A stretch of DNA of 64,000 bases from Panaeolus papilionaceus (GCA_015501605.1 JADNRZ010000021.1:806001-870000), one strand, 5' to 3'. Counted from the first letter of the stretch, positions 12,239-24,185 are shown. Translations and numbers: made by a program. Notes: a model not told the origin generated them from the sequence alone.

Positions 12239-12385
12239 TGAATATGTAGGTGCATTGTCTATTTCTTTCTCGCAACACTCTTATCAGTCTCATATGGACG
12301 AGATCCGTGAATTCAATGTCCCTGGCTACTGATAGATTTATGACCCTGGTTGTAACAATTGTGTGACAGATGAAACATGAACAAA

Positions 12386-12430
12386 CAAATTTTGCAAAAT
12401 CGCGTCTGCAAACAGATATGCAAGGCACTG
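12386..12430 (-). repeat. Right TIR of the Tc1-like element
   Basis: 45 bp identical to the left TIR in inverse orientation. It is followed by the TA duplication at 12431-12432. Confidence 0.95.
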
Positions 12431-12432
12431 TA

Positions 12433-12478
12433 GGACACACTGTTCGTCAGATGAGTGAAAAAGCTATGTTGAGTGTAT
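12433..12478 (+). repeat. Continuation of the F-gene tail relic
   Basis: GACACACTGTTCGTCAGATGAGTGAAAA continues the F-gene tail interrupted at 8766 (compare 25963, 39305 and 50332). The match stops near 12478 and resumes at 13697 after an insertion. Confidence 0.65.
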
Positions 12479-13696
12479 AACGATAACGCCGGCCAGCGGC
12501 AGGGCCCGCTACCAATATGTTTCTATTTGTAACAGTTCGAAGGTGGTTGAATACCAGTATGTTTGGGCCCATATCCACAGATGAAGTAATCAAGGTCCAG
12601 GACTCATGCAAACATTGGAGATGTGATTCGAATAAATATCAATATTGTGCGCAGAGGGTGATGAACACGATAAATAGGCATAGAAATATGTTCAAGTTCC
12701 TTGTAGACCTCGAAGACCAAAGGTCTCTACATATATACATGAATATTATGTATCGAGAATATTCTATGACTACCTACAAGTACCTAAGATGAAAGCCAAG
12801 CGGAATATTACTATGATACTAGTCAACTGAGAAATATTCGGAATATTAGAGTACACATCAAACAATCAAAGAATGTATGATCATGTTCAAGCTGGCTGTT
12901 CTCGGACAGGGAACCATTCAGGAGCCTTGAGGCTGCTACTGTGTCCTTGATATGTCAAGTAAGCGCTTAAGCATAATATCCGATACCGTGATTGTAGCTG
13001 TCCAGGGAAATAGAAGGAAGAATTTCAATTTTGATGGCAGAAAGTGCAATTGCCGCTCGTGGCCAGCCATCAGTTGGCTCTTCCTGGCACTCGCATGAAT
13101 AAAGCAGTCTTATAAGGCGACCTTAACGCAACATATATTTCACTTAACGCAAATCAAACACCCCAATGAGCCAAGCATCGACAGCTCAATACGAAAGCGC
13201 ACCCCCTTTTAGTTGAATATTAGAGATGCTAGACCAGTTGGGATCGTTAAGCTATTGGAAATCCTGGTGCGTGTGATGGTATTGACCAGGCCATCGTAGT
13301 CAAGGACGAAGAGGGTATTAGATAAGATTTGTGGTGCAGGTTGTGGAGTGGCAGAGGAGTGGGACTCAATTTCTTTACGGACCTGAATGTACAACCACCT
13401 CAAATCTTCTGCCAATTTTTTTTAAAAACATTCCACTAAAATCCACTACCTACTGGTAGCGGGGATTAGGGGGATTACTGTCTATAAGAGTAGATAAGTG
13501 CATTATGATGGTCACATAGCAAAGGGATACAGATAGAGGGGTCAGCAACTCAAGACGAGATATGCTCCAGAGAGCTCCAAGGTTAAGCGGAGTGGGACAA
13601 AATTACCATAGAGACCTGAATGTACAGCCACCACAAATCCTCCGCCAAAACTTTTTTGAACATTTCACTAAAACCCACTACCTAAAGGTAGTGGGG
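12479..13696. mobile_element. Unclassified 1.2 kb insertion with duplicated hairpin-ended segment
   Basis: Related flanks elsewhere (39345-39370 and 50365-50395) run straight through, so this stretch is an insertion. It contains two direct copies of an about 86 bp segment (13381-13467 and 13614-13699). Each ends in a hairpin followed by GGGGATT. The last hairpin is CCCACTACC-TAAA-GGTAGTGGG at 13674-13695. The left border begins AACGATAACGCCGGCC. No long open frame is seen. The 3'-terminal hairpins recall Helitron-like elements, but the canonical TC...CTRR ends are absent. Confidence 0.45.
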
Positions 13697-16165
13697 ATTC
13701 AATGTCTTGAAAGGAAGGTCATGTGTCCACATCGGTGTCAATTTCCGAGCAATGCGTTGAATTGGATGTGAAGAATGGACACACTCGTGTCGGAGAGATG
13801 ACAGTTGCAGGGAGCTGTGAGAAAAGTCGCCAAGAGGTGGATGGGAGGTGTGGCTGTGTCAAATGTCGGTTCTTTCCCAACCACCACCACGACCAGCACA
13901 GTGACCATGCCTCGTGGATCGTCCTCTTGCCTTATACTCCTCATTATCCCCTCGTACTATTTTCCATTTTTGTCTTGAGGGACAGTGAGTGTTGAATTTC
14001 TTTGTGAATACCGTCCCTCCTTACTTCGTGTCCCTCATTCTTATTGATCACCGTCATTTTCAAAAAAATATATTTGCTAGGGACCTCCAGATATCGTCAC
14101 TTTTGCGCCGCTGCAACCTTGCCTTGCGTTTTCCTGTGGTCAATGACTGTCAGTTCGTTTTGCTCTTTATTTTTATTTTTATTTGTTCTGTGGCCAACCA
14201 TATTACAGCGAATGTGTCCAAACTCCCGTATCAACCTGTTTTATCGATATTCATCGCTGCCCCACATGTCACGCACTCCACCCGCGTTGAACTGCCCTCT
14301 CCCCAGTGGCTCGGTCACCTACAACGCTGTATTTCCCAAAATCTTCTGTATACTCTATCTCGTCCTAACCAGCAATGATTTTTGGGACACAAGGACGAAA
14401 GCAAAGAACGTGATGGCTTCATTGACCGAGTTAATATTATGGGTGGAAGCCGATATTGTATGATCTGGGGTGAGTGTTGTGTCTGAGATTTTCTATATTT
14501 TCACTTACGGCGTGCATCCTAGACAACGCACGTTGGCACTTGCACTTCAGCATCTATACTCTCGACCTCATGCAAGCGCTAAGTTATTCTTCTCTTCAGG
14601 ACTGTTTGGACTGGCGAACAACAATTTGGATGATGGATGGTGTCGGAGTTGAAGCGAAGGAGAGGATATACTTAGGATGACGGTGGATGAGGGAAAGGAT
14701 GGGAGTGGGATCTGAAGAGGCGGTTGACTGGGATAACGATATGGGTCTGGCACGATGGGGAGTGATATAGGGAGAGAAGGTGGTCAATATGTGCTCACGA
14801 GACGATTCATCTCTGCTACATGCACTGTCCTAACCATCAATTCCACCCAGCCTATGCGTAACGCTCAATCCACCCACGACGCTCTCGTTATTCTCTTCTT
14901 ATCGTCATCGTTTATTCATTCGCCTCTCTCTCTCGATGTATCGACCGTCAACATGCTAACTGGGTCCCCATGCGGCGTCGACTTTGATACTTTGCGAGTA
15001 TATGCGCCGCACTGGGAGGGGAATTGGCCGCATTCAGAAGAGCGATGAGGGCATGAGTCCATTCTCATCTCACCGCCCTCAACGACGTCTTCGCCCCATT
15101 ATCCATGTTCACGGACCTTGACCCAACAAAGTCTTTCTGCCAACTTGACTCTTTATACGAATTCTTCTGCGCATACAAATAGAGCGTGATCCTGATTGCC
15201 TGTTGGTCGAGTTGTTTATAGCTAGGAGCATAGTGGATGGAAAGGTACGTCCTTTCACAAGGGCGCATAACATCGAGCTCAAGTAGCTAATTATGCTCGT
15301 CCAGGCGGCGCTTCGCGTGGCTTTTCACCTTCCAACCTCACATCCCAGTCTACCCCGTGTTCAAATGCGCTATAAAACCTTCTTTCCTGCCGCGATGCGC
15401 ATTCGCCATTTCTGTTATACCTGTGCATCCAGTACCCCCCACCCGCTACGTACAGTTTCGCCCCCGTCGGTCACGTTAGCATCCATCATACAATCACGCC
15501 ATGTTCTCACCACTCAAATGCCGTCGCTCTACCTCCCACTTCGTGCTTCAACTCTCCTCCCACAGTTTGTTCACCACTCTACTATGCAGGGGCGAACTCT
15601 GCATCTCCGACCCCTATGTAGGGAAGGTGCAATGGGTGGCGATAGATGGCTAGACCCTGTGCTCGGTAGGTTTTCTGAACATATCCCTGCACGCTGTCTT
15701 TTTATTATATGCTGACGCAACCTCCCTTTTCCCGCCATCTCGCGTTCTCGCGTTCTCTCACCTCTGCAACGCTTGAGACCGCGATCGCTGCATTTGGGAG
15801 TTGCGCAATCTTGTTTATACGTGGGTTTTCCGCTTACATGTTGCTGTCCTTGAAGATGACGACGTTCACTACTACTTTCAGTTCTTTCAGGCTTCTTTCC
15901 CGCGATTTACGTGTTGCTCCTTTACATGTTGCTCCTTGGCACCCTCACCCACCCTCACCAAAACAACGAATCTACGCGACCCAGGTTAAAGACAGTACAT
16001 GGAAGGGGGCTTCAAGAAGGAGGCATTTTTGAACAATGGAGCGACAGACATGGGTTCAATATGTTTGGTACTAACTGTAACGTTAGCGGGCACAAGGCGA
16101 TAATATAGACGATGTTGTATGGTGAATCCAGTCCATTCCGCTTTGAAATGCGAACATGAATATGC
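13697..16165 (+). pseudogene. E-family copy 1 (subfamily I)
   Basis: About 2.4 kb, closely matched by 39355-42310. The first part (13697-14760) includes the motif at 13845-13960 around CAACCACCACCACGACCAGC that precedes other E copies. It also has an open segment, RDLQISSLLRRCNLALRF, with a GTGAGT donor near 14469. The second part (from about 15080) matches the shared E exon that reads FTDFDHPKSF...ERDPDS...ESFRAGNIV in the best copies, but here it carries an internal stop. The exon that normally follows is missing. I recognise the pattern from agaricomycete hypothetical proteins without known function. It reads as a decayed gene. Confidence 0.45.
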
Positions 16166-19100
16166 TCTTGCATCAGTTAGATGCAGAAGGAAATATGTCG
16201 GCTTCGACGTTGAAAAACCAAACTCTCCCTCTCGGTGTAACAAACACATCATGAATTCAAACACCGTTTCGAAATAAATACAGCCATTAAATTATAATAA
16301 ATTAGATTTCCTGTAAATCGTCAATAAATAACTTCCTGCATCATCGTAGCATCACAACGCAAACCCTGCACATAGATACGGGTACTCGCAGCATACTGAA
16401 ACGTCTCTTCGACGTTAAATCCCGTTTTCGCAGATGTGAGGAACAGGGTGGAACCCCTGGGTGCTTGGTATGCAAGCCTGGAATGCCCCGAGGGAGCAGG
16501 TTTTGATGACAACGAGAATGGAGGAGGATGAACGGAACGAGACGCAGACATCGAAGGCAGCGACAATGAGCTCCTCGATCCGAACATGGTCAATCTCACA
16601 GGAGTGATCGTAACCGCGCTCCCCGAGCTCTCACTGTCGTTCCCTATCCCATTCCCCACCCCATTTTTGTTCTGGTTCTCAATTTCATCATCTTTATCAC
16701 CACCCACACTCGTCGCACTTGTACTCGCATTCGTCACCGAGGTACAAGACTGAGCCGTCGCTGTAGTAGTGGTACTACTTCCACTAACAGTAGTGGCGAT
16801 CGCCAACGGAAGTTACGAAACGCGTTCACCGCTGTTGTGGCTTTCATCGTCGTCGATAAAACTCCTATCAAAGATGTCGTAGACCCCATCATCTCCCCAT
16901 GAACTGTCAAATTCGTAAGTGTAACCAACGAACTCGTTCGCTTCAGTGCACCACTCCCACTCCAATTTCCCTCCTGAAGCCATTCCCATTCCTCAAGCCC
17001 ATACTCGACACCTGCCTCGAAACGCTCCTCCAGCCTACTGTCCCTCTCACTCCAACCGAACTCCTACTGGCACTCCTACTCCCAAACCCCAACCCATCCA
17101 CAAATACCAACTGGGAACCAGAAGCAGAAATATCCGTGTGCGCATCATACCACGCGCACTCTCTGCCTTCCATCGTCACTGTCCCCACATCACTATACCT
17201 CGACGAGCCCGCACCACCACCAACTTCACTCCGCCTCACCAGCCCCAACCCCGCCTCAGAGCTGAACGACCCCACACTCGCATCAGGGGTATGATACGTG
17301 CTGAAGCCTGAAATCGACCCTGAATATGCGCTATTAAAGGTTCCCGTATAAAATGACTGAGAGTGCGAGAGGGAATGCAGGTGAGATCGCACTCTAGAAA
17401 ACACGCGTGGTTTGATATGGACAGAGTGTGCTGTGAGACCTTTAAGGAGGCGTTGAGAGGGTGAAGGTGAGAGAGAGGGCGATGAAGCTGTTGGATTTTG
17501 GGTCGGGGGAGAAGGTTGGACGCCAGCCTGAGATGATCTGGGTATCAGCTTGGTGAGTATCGTTGCATTGGATGCAGAGTTGACGGTAGACGTCGTTGAT
17601 GTCGGATATATGAGCCCAACCCTCGTTAAAAGTCTATTCGGAAACGTAAATAACCTACTTTTCGTTAGCACTCTGCTTTTGATGTTGGCGTCGTCTCCGT
17701 CGTCCCTTTCGTCGCAACTCTCGTAGAACCTTGACCAGGCATGAGGGTATGCGGAGACGACGACAGGTCCCCTTCACTGTCTCCTTCCACCTGAGCCTCC
17801 CCACCCACCACCGACTGCGCATCTTCATCGTCAAGTGGGACCAACTGCCTCGAAAACCTCATCGCTTCATCCCTACTCACATGGTCTGAAGTTTGGCCCT
17901 GTTCATCCTGACCCTCCGCTCCTCCCTCCAACACATCCACCTTGTTCCCCACCACAATTGCAACCACACACAATTTCGCCCTATCCTCATCCCTTACTGG
18001 AGAATGCGCGCAGAAATCGCAACACTATTTTCTGAGTTTGTAGAGAGAGGTCCTGTCGTTGATGTCGTACGTGAGCATAACGGAGTCTGTGCCCCCAAAA
18101 ACGTAGTGGATAAGAATGAGAAGCGTTCCTGAGTGGTGGTATCCTGTGGTTTGGTGAGGAGGCAAGTGCAGGTGTGTCATCAGGGGGCATTGGAAAAAAG
18201 CCGTGCGCGGCCGTGCATGACCGTGCGGTACCGTGCGTAACCGTGCTCCTACCGTGCTGAACCGTGCCGTCTCAAGTGACTGCCGTGTTGTACTGTGCAG
18301 TCCAACTAGTCAGCCGTGCATGACTCCAAGGTATATCCTACTCGGTCTCTTCAGTAATGAGGAATGTGGAGACAACAGACCCCTCATTCTATTGCGTTCA
18401 AGACGATGAGTAGCACCTTTTAACTACAGGTTGAAGTAGTACATACTACACACAAAAGCTACAGAACTACTGATCCTTTTTCTTTGACCCAGCCTTTCGA
18501 TGTGGTTGACGTTTATTAACAGTGCCCCGTGTGGAACTGTCAACAAGGAATGTATGTGGAACGAGCATATTGCATACCATAACTACTCAAGAACGCCTTA
18601 TGCAGGTGTTGGGACTGGTCTTTTAACAAAATATTTTTGGGACCATCTTTGCATAGCTACATGCATCATAAAATCTGCAGGATCCCTGCATGGAATTGTC
18701 GTCTTGAGAAGGGAAACAAATATATTGTCATAGTTTCAACCCAATATAATTTATATTAGTGTACTTGGAAGCTAATATAAAATATTCTGAGGCCTTGGAG
18801 CAGTGCAGAAATGAATGCCAGCTGCTTCCAGTAGCAGACAATTTCTTGCTAAATATACTGAGTACTTCAATTTAATTCTGTACATCTTACAATTCCATGA
18901 AATTTTTCCAGTGCCTAACATGAATTGAGAAATAATTCGATGTGGCTCGGAAGCTCATACGTTGTTTGATGAAGCGTTGTAACATCATACAATTAATTAT
19001 AGCAACTCCCAGTCACTTACAATTTTTTGTTCACCATACAACACCTGACAATAATTCCATTCACGTATGACAGGATACAATTACCTACAACGTGAACCAT

Positions 19101-19252
19101 GACAGACTCCTCATAAACATGAAGAAAAAAAAGTGAATTTTTTAAAAAGCGACAAAAAAATGAAGAATAAAAAACAGATGAAGTCTCTCTGTACACAGGC
19201 GGTTGCGTCAGTTGGGTATACAATGTAGCACAAATGACCAGAGATATGTAAA

Positions 19253-19347
19253 GCTCTTGTGGCGTAGCGGTTAAGCGCTCGTCATCCATGGTTTGTGGAG
19301 CCCACAGGTCATGGGTTCGAATCCAGGTTGAGCAGAAAAAAAAAAAA
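19253..19347 (+). repeat. tRNA-derived SINE-like unit with Pol III A and B boxes
   Basis: TGGCGTAGCGG (19260-19270) fits the Pol III A box, and GGTTCGAATCC (19314-19324) fits the B box. A perfect D-arm can be folded (GCGT/GCGC). The acceptor ends pair over four bases (GCTC/GAGC), and a TGTGG/CCACA hairpin sits where a long variable arm would be. The anticodon and T arms do not fold well, and an A-run follows at 19336-19347. This is a tRNA-derived SINE head or a decayed tRNA rather than a working tRNA gene. It lies inside the CCGTGC element. Confidence 0.6.
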
Positions 19348-19439
19348 GAAAACTTAGAGGTATTTATTTTTCTCCTATCGTTCACCTGCGCCAGCTGTGA
19401 CTGAAGAAAGGTCTGTTTTTTGCAACACTCAGAAATCCT

Positions 19440-19625
19440 GGCCTAACGTTGTAACACCTACAATCCCTCATGACTTCTAGAATCCCTTGCAATCCCTTGC
19501 AGTGGCTCACAATTATTTCTGAACCTCGGAGTAATGCCTATCCCTGTAGGGAATTGTAGGCGTTGCAGGGGATTGTGGTGATCACAGGGGATTCCAGTAA
19601 GTCACAATGTATTCTAGTCATCTTG
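19440..19625. repeat. AATCCCTTGCA / TGCAGGGGATT word-repeat block
   Basis: The words AATCCCT, CTTGCA, GCAGGGGATT and GGGGATTCC recur in both orientations in a 180 bp block. This style resembles the CCGTGC and GTAGC blocks but uses another motif. It may be a small nested non-autonomous element; its borders are not resolved. Confidence 0.4.
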
Positions 19626-21364
19626 CAACGTTTCTGCTGATTTTGTGATGTGAAAAGCAATCTCGCTTCTTGAATATCTGATGACATGCAATTTTTTTCG
19701 AACTTGGTACATGCGGTACACTCACTTCAGACCTCAAGCAATCACCAAATGTATCAGCATCATCCATAATCATAAACAAAACCACACCATAACATCTACC
19801 GTGCAGATAGCTCACTATGACCGTGCACTTCATTCGAAGGCCGTGCCAGGTGTTAGAGTGGACGTGCATGACCGTGCCAAAGTTAAACACTACCGTGCAG
19901 AGCCGTGCAGAGCCGTGCGTGGACGTGCGTGGACGTGCATAGCCATGCATTGACCGTGCATAGCCATGCGTGAACCGTGCGGTAGCCGTGCCAAGGGTGC
20001 AACAGCCGTGCAACAGCCGTGCATGAGCCGTGCACAGACAGAGCTCTAACACATCACAGCAAACCGCTCCATCTGGACCTTAGAACCCATCTGACTATAA
20101 ACCAACCATGATAAAAAATGTGGGGTGTTACGAACCGGAGTGGAGGATAAACCCTCAAGCAACGCACAAACGAGCTATTCTAGCATTCCAGCAGGTAAAA
20201 TCCCCTGGAGGTATTCGTCTTCTCCCAAGCTAGATACGGCAAACTTGCTCAGCATGACAACAAATTTCGGTTAGCGAACTGTTGTGCAGGAGGTACGCAA
20301 GCCAAGACTCTGAAACATTGCAAGGTTCTGTAGCCTGACCTTAACATCTTAAGCACAAAAATAAAATATGTCTGGGTAGCTATGATACCTATCTAATCGT
20401 CTCTGTATTTAGATTGTCTTAGAATGGGATCCAATTTGAGATATATAATGTTGAATGATGAGATTGACACCAGTCTGGTCCAAATTGGGGACACTCTCAC
20501 ACCCAGTCAATGAAGGAAAGTGTCGCACTTCAACATTGTTAGTATTCGGACAGCTGAGGCCAGGGTGATGTCAAGGAATCATGTTTTATTATTCATACCT
20601 TTGGTTTACAGACATTGTTCATGAATTGATAACTCTACACTGAACCGCCACCAACGATACAACGATGCAGTCTCCTGTATAATACCTAAATACCTCAGGA
20701 ACTGATAAATTATGCTATAACCGTGCAGCCGTGCATGGCCGTGCATGGCCGTGAATTTGACCATTTTGCACGGTAGAGACTGCACGGCCGTGCACGGTCA
20801 CTGCACGGCTTTTTTCTTTTGCCCGTCATCAGGGGGTCAATGAAGATAAAGAGAAGCATAAAAGTGCAGAGGCGTAACGAAAAGGTGGGGAATACACGAC
20901 AAGAAACTCACTCATCTCTGTAACACTAAAACCCCATCATCCGGATTGTATTGTTTTGGTGATCAAGTCAACGCCAACTGTAGGTCTAGAACGTATTGAG
21001 AAGCTTACACTCATGTACTAAGTAGATGTACAGTGTTCGTTATTTGATTGAATTTTTGATGTCGTAGTCATAACAAAGACGCTGTTCAGGACGTTGTCCA
21101 CGGTGGATAAATGTGATGATATTCAGATTTCGGGTAGCAGAGAAATAATAGATCCAGGTTAAAAGGGTTTTCATTGTTATATTCACATTCAGAGTTCATG
21201 AAAGTCCGTTAAAGCGCTCACCTCTACGTGAAAAATAGTCTCTGACGCTTCAATGATGGCAAGTTTAATGATCGGCATGACAGGGATCGTAGCTAGGTTC
21301 CATATTTCTCTGTATATTTCTCTAAAGTCAGTATATGTTATGAGCACCTGAGCTCTAAAGCTAG

Positions 21365-24010
21365 AGAAGGTGGGGTATCGCAAGCAACAGGGGCGGAATG
21401 TCGAGGAGAAAGGAAAGGAAGAGGAACGGCACAGCCGCCCGGCCTTTCCTGATCCAGTGATGTCATTGGTGGGTCCAAACTGCGACGCATTTTTGGGATA
21501 CTTGGCGGGTTTACCGGTTTCAATTTGTTGGCGGTGATAGATGTGTCGGTGGGACGTGACGAAGTGTGATGATTGTGAGGTGAGAGCAGGTTAAGTGCTG
21601 GGAAACAGGGGTGATTAGATTTCGTTGTTGACGTGGTGGCTGTGTCTCCGCCTGTTCTTTCCTTTCAACCACCACCACCACAGCATGTTGCATGTCCAAG
21701 TATCCTTTCTGTTCGTTGTCGCCCTCGTTTCACCTATAATGTAGTCATCTCTGTCCATAGCTAGTTCTAAATCTTCCCTTCTGTCAATTAAATATCGTTC
21801 AATGCTCAACCATTCACTCTGTATCTCATTGTGCTCGTCGGGGTCTGCCTCGTGTTCTTGTGTTGTCTCTTTATCCTCTCAGTCAGTCCCAATTTTTTCT
21901 TTTTGTTTCGCGTTGCTGATCTTATACCACGTAGGAGACGTCTTGGTACTTCCTACCTCAATCCTATCTGGTAGCGTCTCTCCATCATCCAGTCCCCCAC
22001 CAACGCGTGCCCGCCAAATCTATTCTTACTCTCACACACGCCGCGTGTATGCCTGTTGTGTCTGACACGAGCATTGAAATCAATTCACCTTTTCCCTGAT
22101 ACGGCGATCTGACATTCTCTCCTGAATCCAGTTGATATCGATCAACATACCCACTTGGATCTCCGTGCCTTGTTACTCGTGCTATCAGTCTGGTGTATTC
22201 CTGTCATCCCAGAGCTTATCATCCCCACTCCTTTGCTTTTCCATCTGGTTTTCTCGGGCAATTTTGCTACAATCGCTAGCTTGTATCGGTATGTGATCGT
22301 GCCTACCATGTCGCCACCGCTCTTTCAATCTAATCATATCCGCTATCTCAGGTGCGCCCTCAAGGGATTCCGCCGCTACTATGTGCTTCAATCGCGTCTT
22401 AGACTTCTTGACCTCGTTGGTGTGTGGTCTCAGTCCATCTTTATCTCCTAACGATAAACTCATTCCTTCCCCTCCCCTCCCTTCTCATCTCATCACCCTC
22501 AACAACAGTTCCCCCCAAACATTGCTCACAACCTTTGACCATCCAAATTTTGTTCACCAACTCGACTCTTTATACATTCTTCTGCGCATACAGACACACC
22601 GTGATCCTAATTCCCCCCTGGTCGTGTTTTCTTAGAGCTGGGGACATAGTGGAAGTAAAGGTAGGTCCTTTTCCAATGCGCATCACGCCGATCTCAAGTC
22701 GCTAATTATCTTTGTCCAGGCGACTCTTCGTTTCCGACCGTTAAGATACCGCATACATTTTCAATCGTTTATGAGGCTACTCACAACGATAGATGGAATA
22801 AGTCCTGGATTCCGGTACGTATGCCTCTAAACATCGACGAAAAAATAAATATACTAATCGTTAGACGTGATCATAGGGTATCGGACACGCACCTCAACGC
22901 GCTTCGCCAGGTCCTGCCAATTGAGAGAAGTCGTCCGGATATGCGCGATTGGAGGGTGAATTAGCGATATTGAGGAATGCGACGAGGGAGTGCACATTCG
23001 GTGAGTAGCTCATGTCTTTTTTATTGAGTGCTGATTGATCCATTGCTGAACCTTCACAGGCGTCTCCTCGCACAACGTCGCACTATGTTGAATTACCCAT
23101 CGCGCTCTACTCCGTGCTCAAACGCGCTCTCAAACTCTCTTCCGTTCCGTGATGCGTGTTCGTCATTCGTCCTATACCTATACCTCCGGTACTCCCCTCC
23201 TGCTACGTACAGTTTCCCCGTCAGTCACGTTGACATCCATCATATTCAATCACGCCATGCTTGCTCTCCTCTGATGCCGTCGCTCTACCTCTCACTTCAT
23301 GTTTCAACCCTCCTCCCACAGTTCGTTCACGACGATACGACGCAGGGGCGAACTCCGCATATCCGATGTCTATGTAGGCAAGGTACGAAGGGTGACGATG
23401 GACGAATGGATCTCGTGCTTGGTAGGTCTTCTAAACACATAGCTACACGCTGTCTTGTTATCATGTGCTGACGCAATCTTCTCTCTACCAGCTTCGCAAA
23501 CTCGCATCCTCTTGTCTCTCACCTGTGGAATGCTTGAGAGCGCGATCTCTGCCTTGCGGATTTGCGCCATCTAGTTCATCGGTGGGTTTCCTGCTTATGC
23601 GTTGTTTTCCATGGTGATGACGATGTTCATGGTTGCTTTCATTCCTTTCAGGCTTCTCTCCGCTATCATACACGTTGCTCCTTGGTACCCTCACCTACCC
23701 TCACCGATGGTGCTCACCAAAACGACGAATCTACGCGACCTAGATCCAACGCGGTACGTAGAAGGAGACTTTCAAGACGGATGACGAATTTTGAACAATG
23801 GAGCGACGGACACGGGTTCCGTAGTGTTTAGTACATAGCAGTAACGTTAGCGAGCGCGAGGCAAGGATAATATATGCTGTTGTATGATGAATCCAATACA
23901 TTCCGCTTTGAAACGCGAACGTGAAGAAGTCCGACCGTCCACAATGAGAACTGCAGAGACGAGAAGGAAATATGTCGGATTTGATCAAATTTAATCTATT
24001 CCTGTCATTG
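21365..24010 (+). pseudogene. E-family copy 2 (subfamily II)
   Basis: This matches 45395-48060 and 59830-62480. Exon-like blocks with GT-AG borders can be followed: ELIIPTPLLFH...SLYR (22215-22290), CALKGFRRYYVLQSRLRLLDL (22352-22415), the FDHP...HRDPNSPLVVF block (22540-22630), and RIHFQSF...RWNKSW (22750-22797). The block ending VVF is followed by a frameshift and TAG that copies 5 and 7 share. Downstream, an intron at 23001-23059 and further blocks run to a conserved tail containing GAACAATGGAGCGACGGACACGG. Its function is unknown. It starts in the shared spacer just upstream of the opposite-strand Rab-like relic. Confidence 0.45.
23978..23991. promoter_or_regulatory. Conserved palindrome upstream of F1
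   Basis: GATTTGATCAAATT is a one-mismatch version of the perfect palindrome GATTTGATCAAATC. That palindrome lies at nearly the same distance (about 195 bp) before the ATG of the other F genes. A regulatory role is inferred from conservation among copies only. Confidence 0.4.
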
Positions 24011-24185
24011 ACACCGTGCTCGTCCCATGACTAATTAACAGATGGAATGCATGAGTTAATCAGATTCTGCGATGACAGGCGCAGCTGCCCATCGTTTGTT
24101 TCTTCCTCCCATCATCTCGCGCACTTCGTCTGCTTCACCAGCATCTCTAGATCCCTTTTTTTGTGATACCAAATTCTGCACTACA

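Larger units (their letters stand above)
8767..12430. mobile_element. Complete Tc1/mariner-like DNA transposon with a passenger gene
   Basis: The ends are perfect inverted repeats of 45 bp beginning CAGTGCCTTGCATATC, then about ten further matches in 13. The element is flanked by TA on both sides (8765-8766 and 12431-12432), the usual Tc1/mariner target. It is 3664 bp long. Inside are a transposase on the minus strand and a seven-exon gene on the plus strand, converging with about 60 bp between stop codons. Both genes are open through all exons and the TIRs are identical over 45 bp, so the copy may be young and possibly active. Confidence 0.93.
18185..20824. mobile_element. 2640 bp non-autonomous DNA transposon with CCGTGC subterminal repeats
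   Basis: The termini match in inverse orientation over 22 bp with 3 mismatches (GGGCATTGGAAAAAAGCCG... and GGGCAAAAGAAAAAAGCCG...). GTCATCAGG flanks both ends (18176-18184 and 20825-20833), a 9 bp target duplication, or 8 bp if the ends are read one base differently. Host sequence resumes exactly where the other Rab-like copies predict. Clusters of CCGTGC words fill 18194-18310, 19797-20040 and 20719-20815. No transposase is present. The TSD length suggests a Mutator-like or hAT-like family. Confidence 0.85.
16321..21290 (-). pseudogene. Rab-like GTPase relic, copy 1 (P-loop lost, interrupted by a transposon)
   Basis: Reading on the minus strand, the blocks are as follows. A 5' exon near 21250-21190 corresponds to the P-loop exon of the other copies, but reads KLAIIEASETIFHVE, so GxxxxGKS is gone. 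RPTVGVDLITKTIQS near 20985-20945 is followed by a 1 nt loss and stop. DTTTQERFSF near 18150-18110 is a relic of DTAGQERF. VVGNKVDV near 17945 is the NKxD motif. A long Ser/Gly-rich insertion (17670-16500) precedes SAKTGFNVEETFQY near 16420, the G5 region. Rab GTPases control vesicle traffic. The insertion between G4 and G5 is unusual. The 2640 bp element at 18185-20824 splits the gene. Several frameshifts make it a pseudogene. Confidence 0.7.

Noticed and set aside
16943..17671. Independent Ser-rich secreted or structural protein on the minus strand
   Set aside because: The same sequence recurs between G4 and G5 of the Rab-like copies, so it is part of that relic. No signal peptide is seen.
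18500..18733. 77-codon ORF inside the CCGTGC element as a transposase remnant
   Set aside because: No DDE, zinc-finger BED or hAT dimerisation motif can be seen.
19253..19334. Functional tRNA gene
   Set aside because: A and B boxes fit, but the anticodon arm and T arm do not pair and only four acceptor pairs form.
18194..20815. CRISPR-like array or true satellite from the CCGTGC repeats
   Set aside because: Spacing is irregular, orientation mixed, no spacers of constant length; a eukaryotic genome; and the clusters lie at transposon ends.
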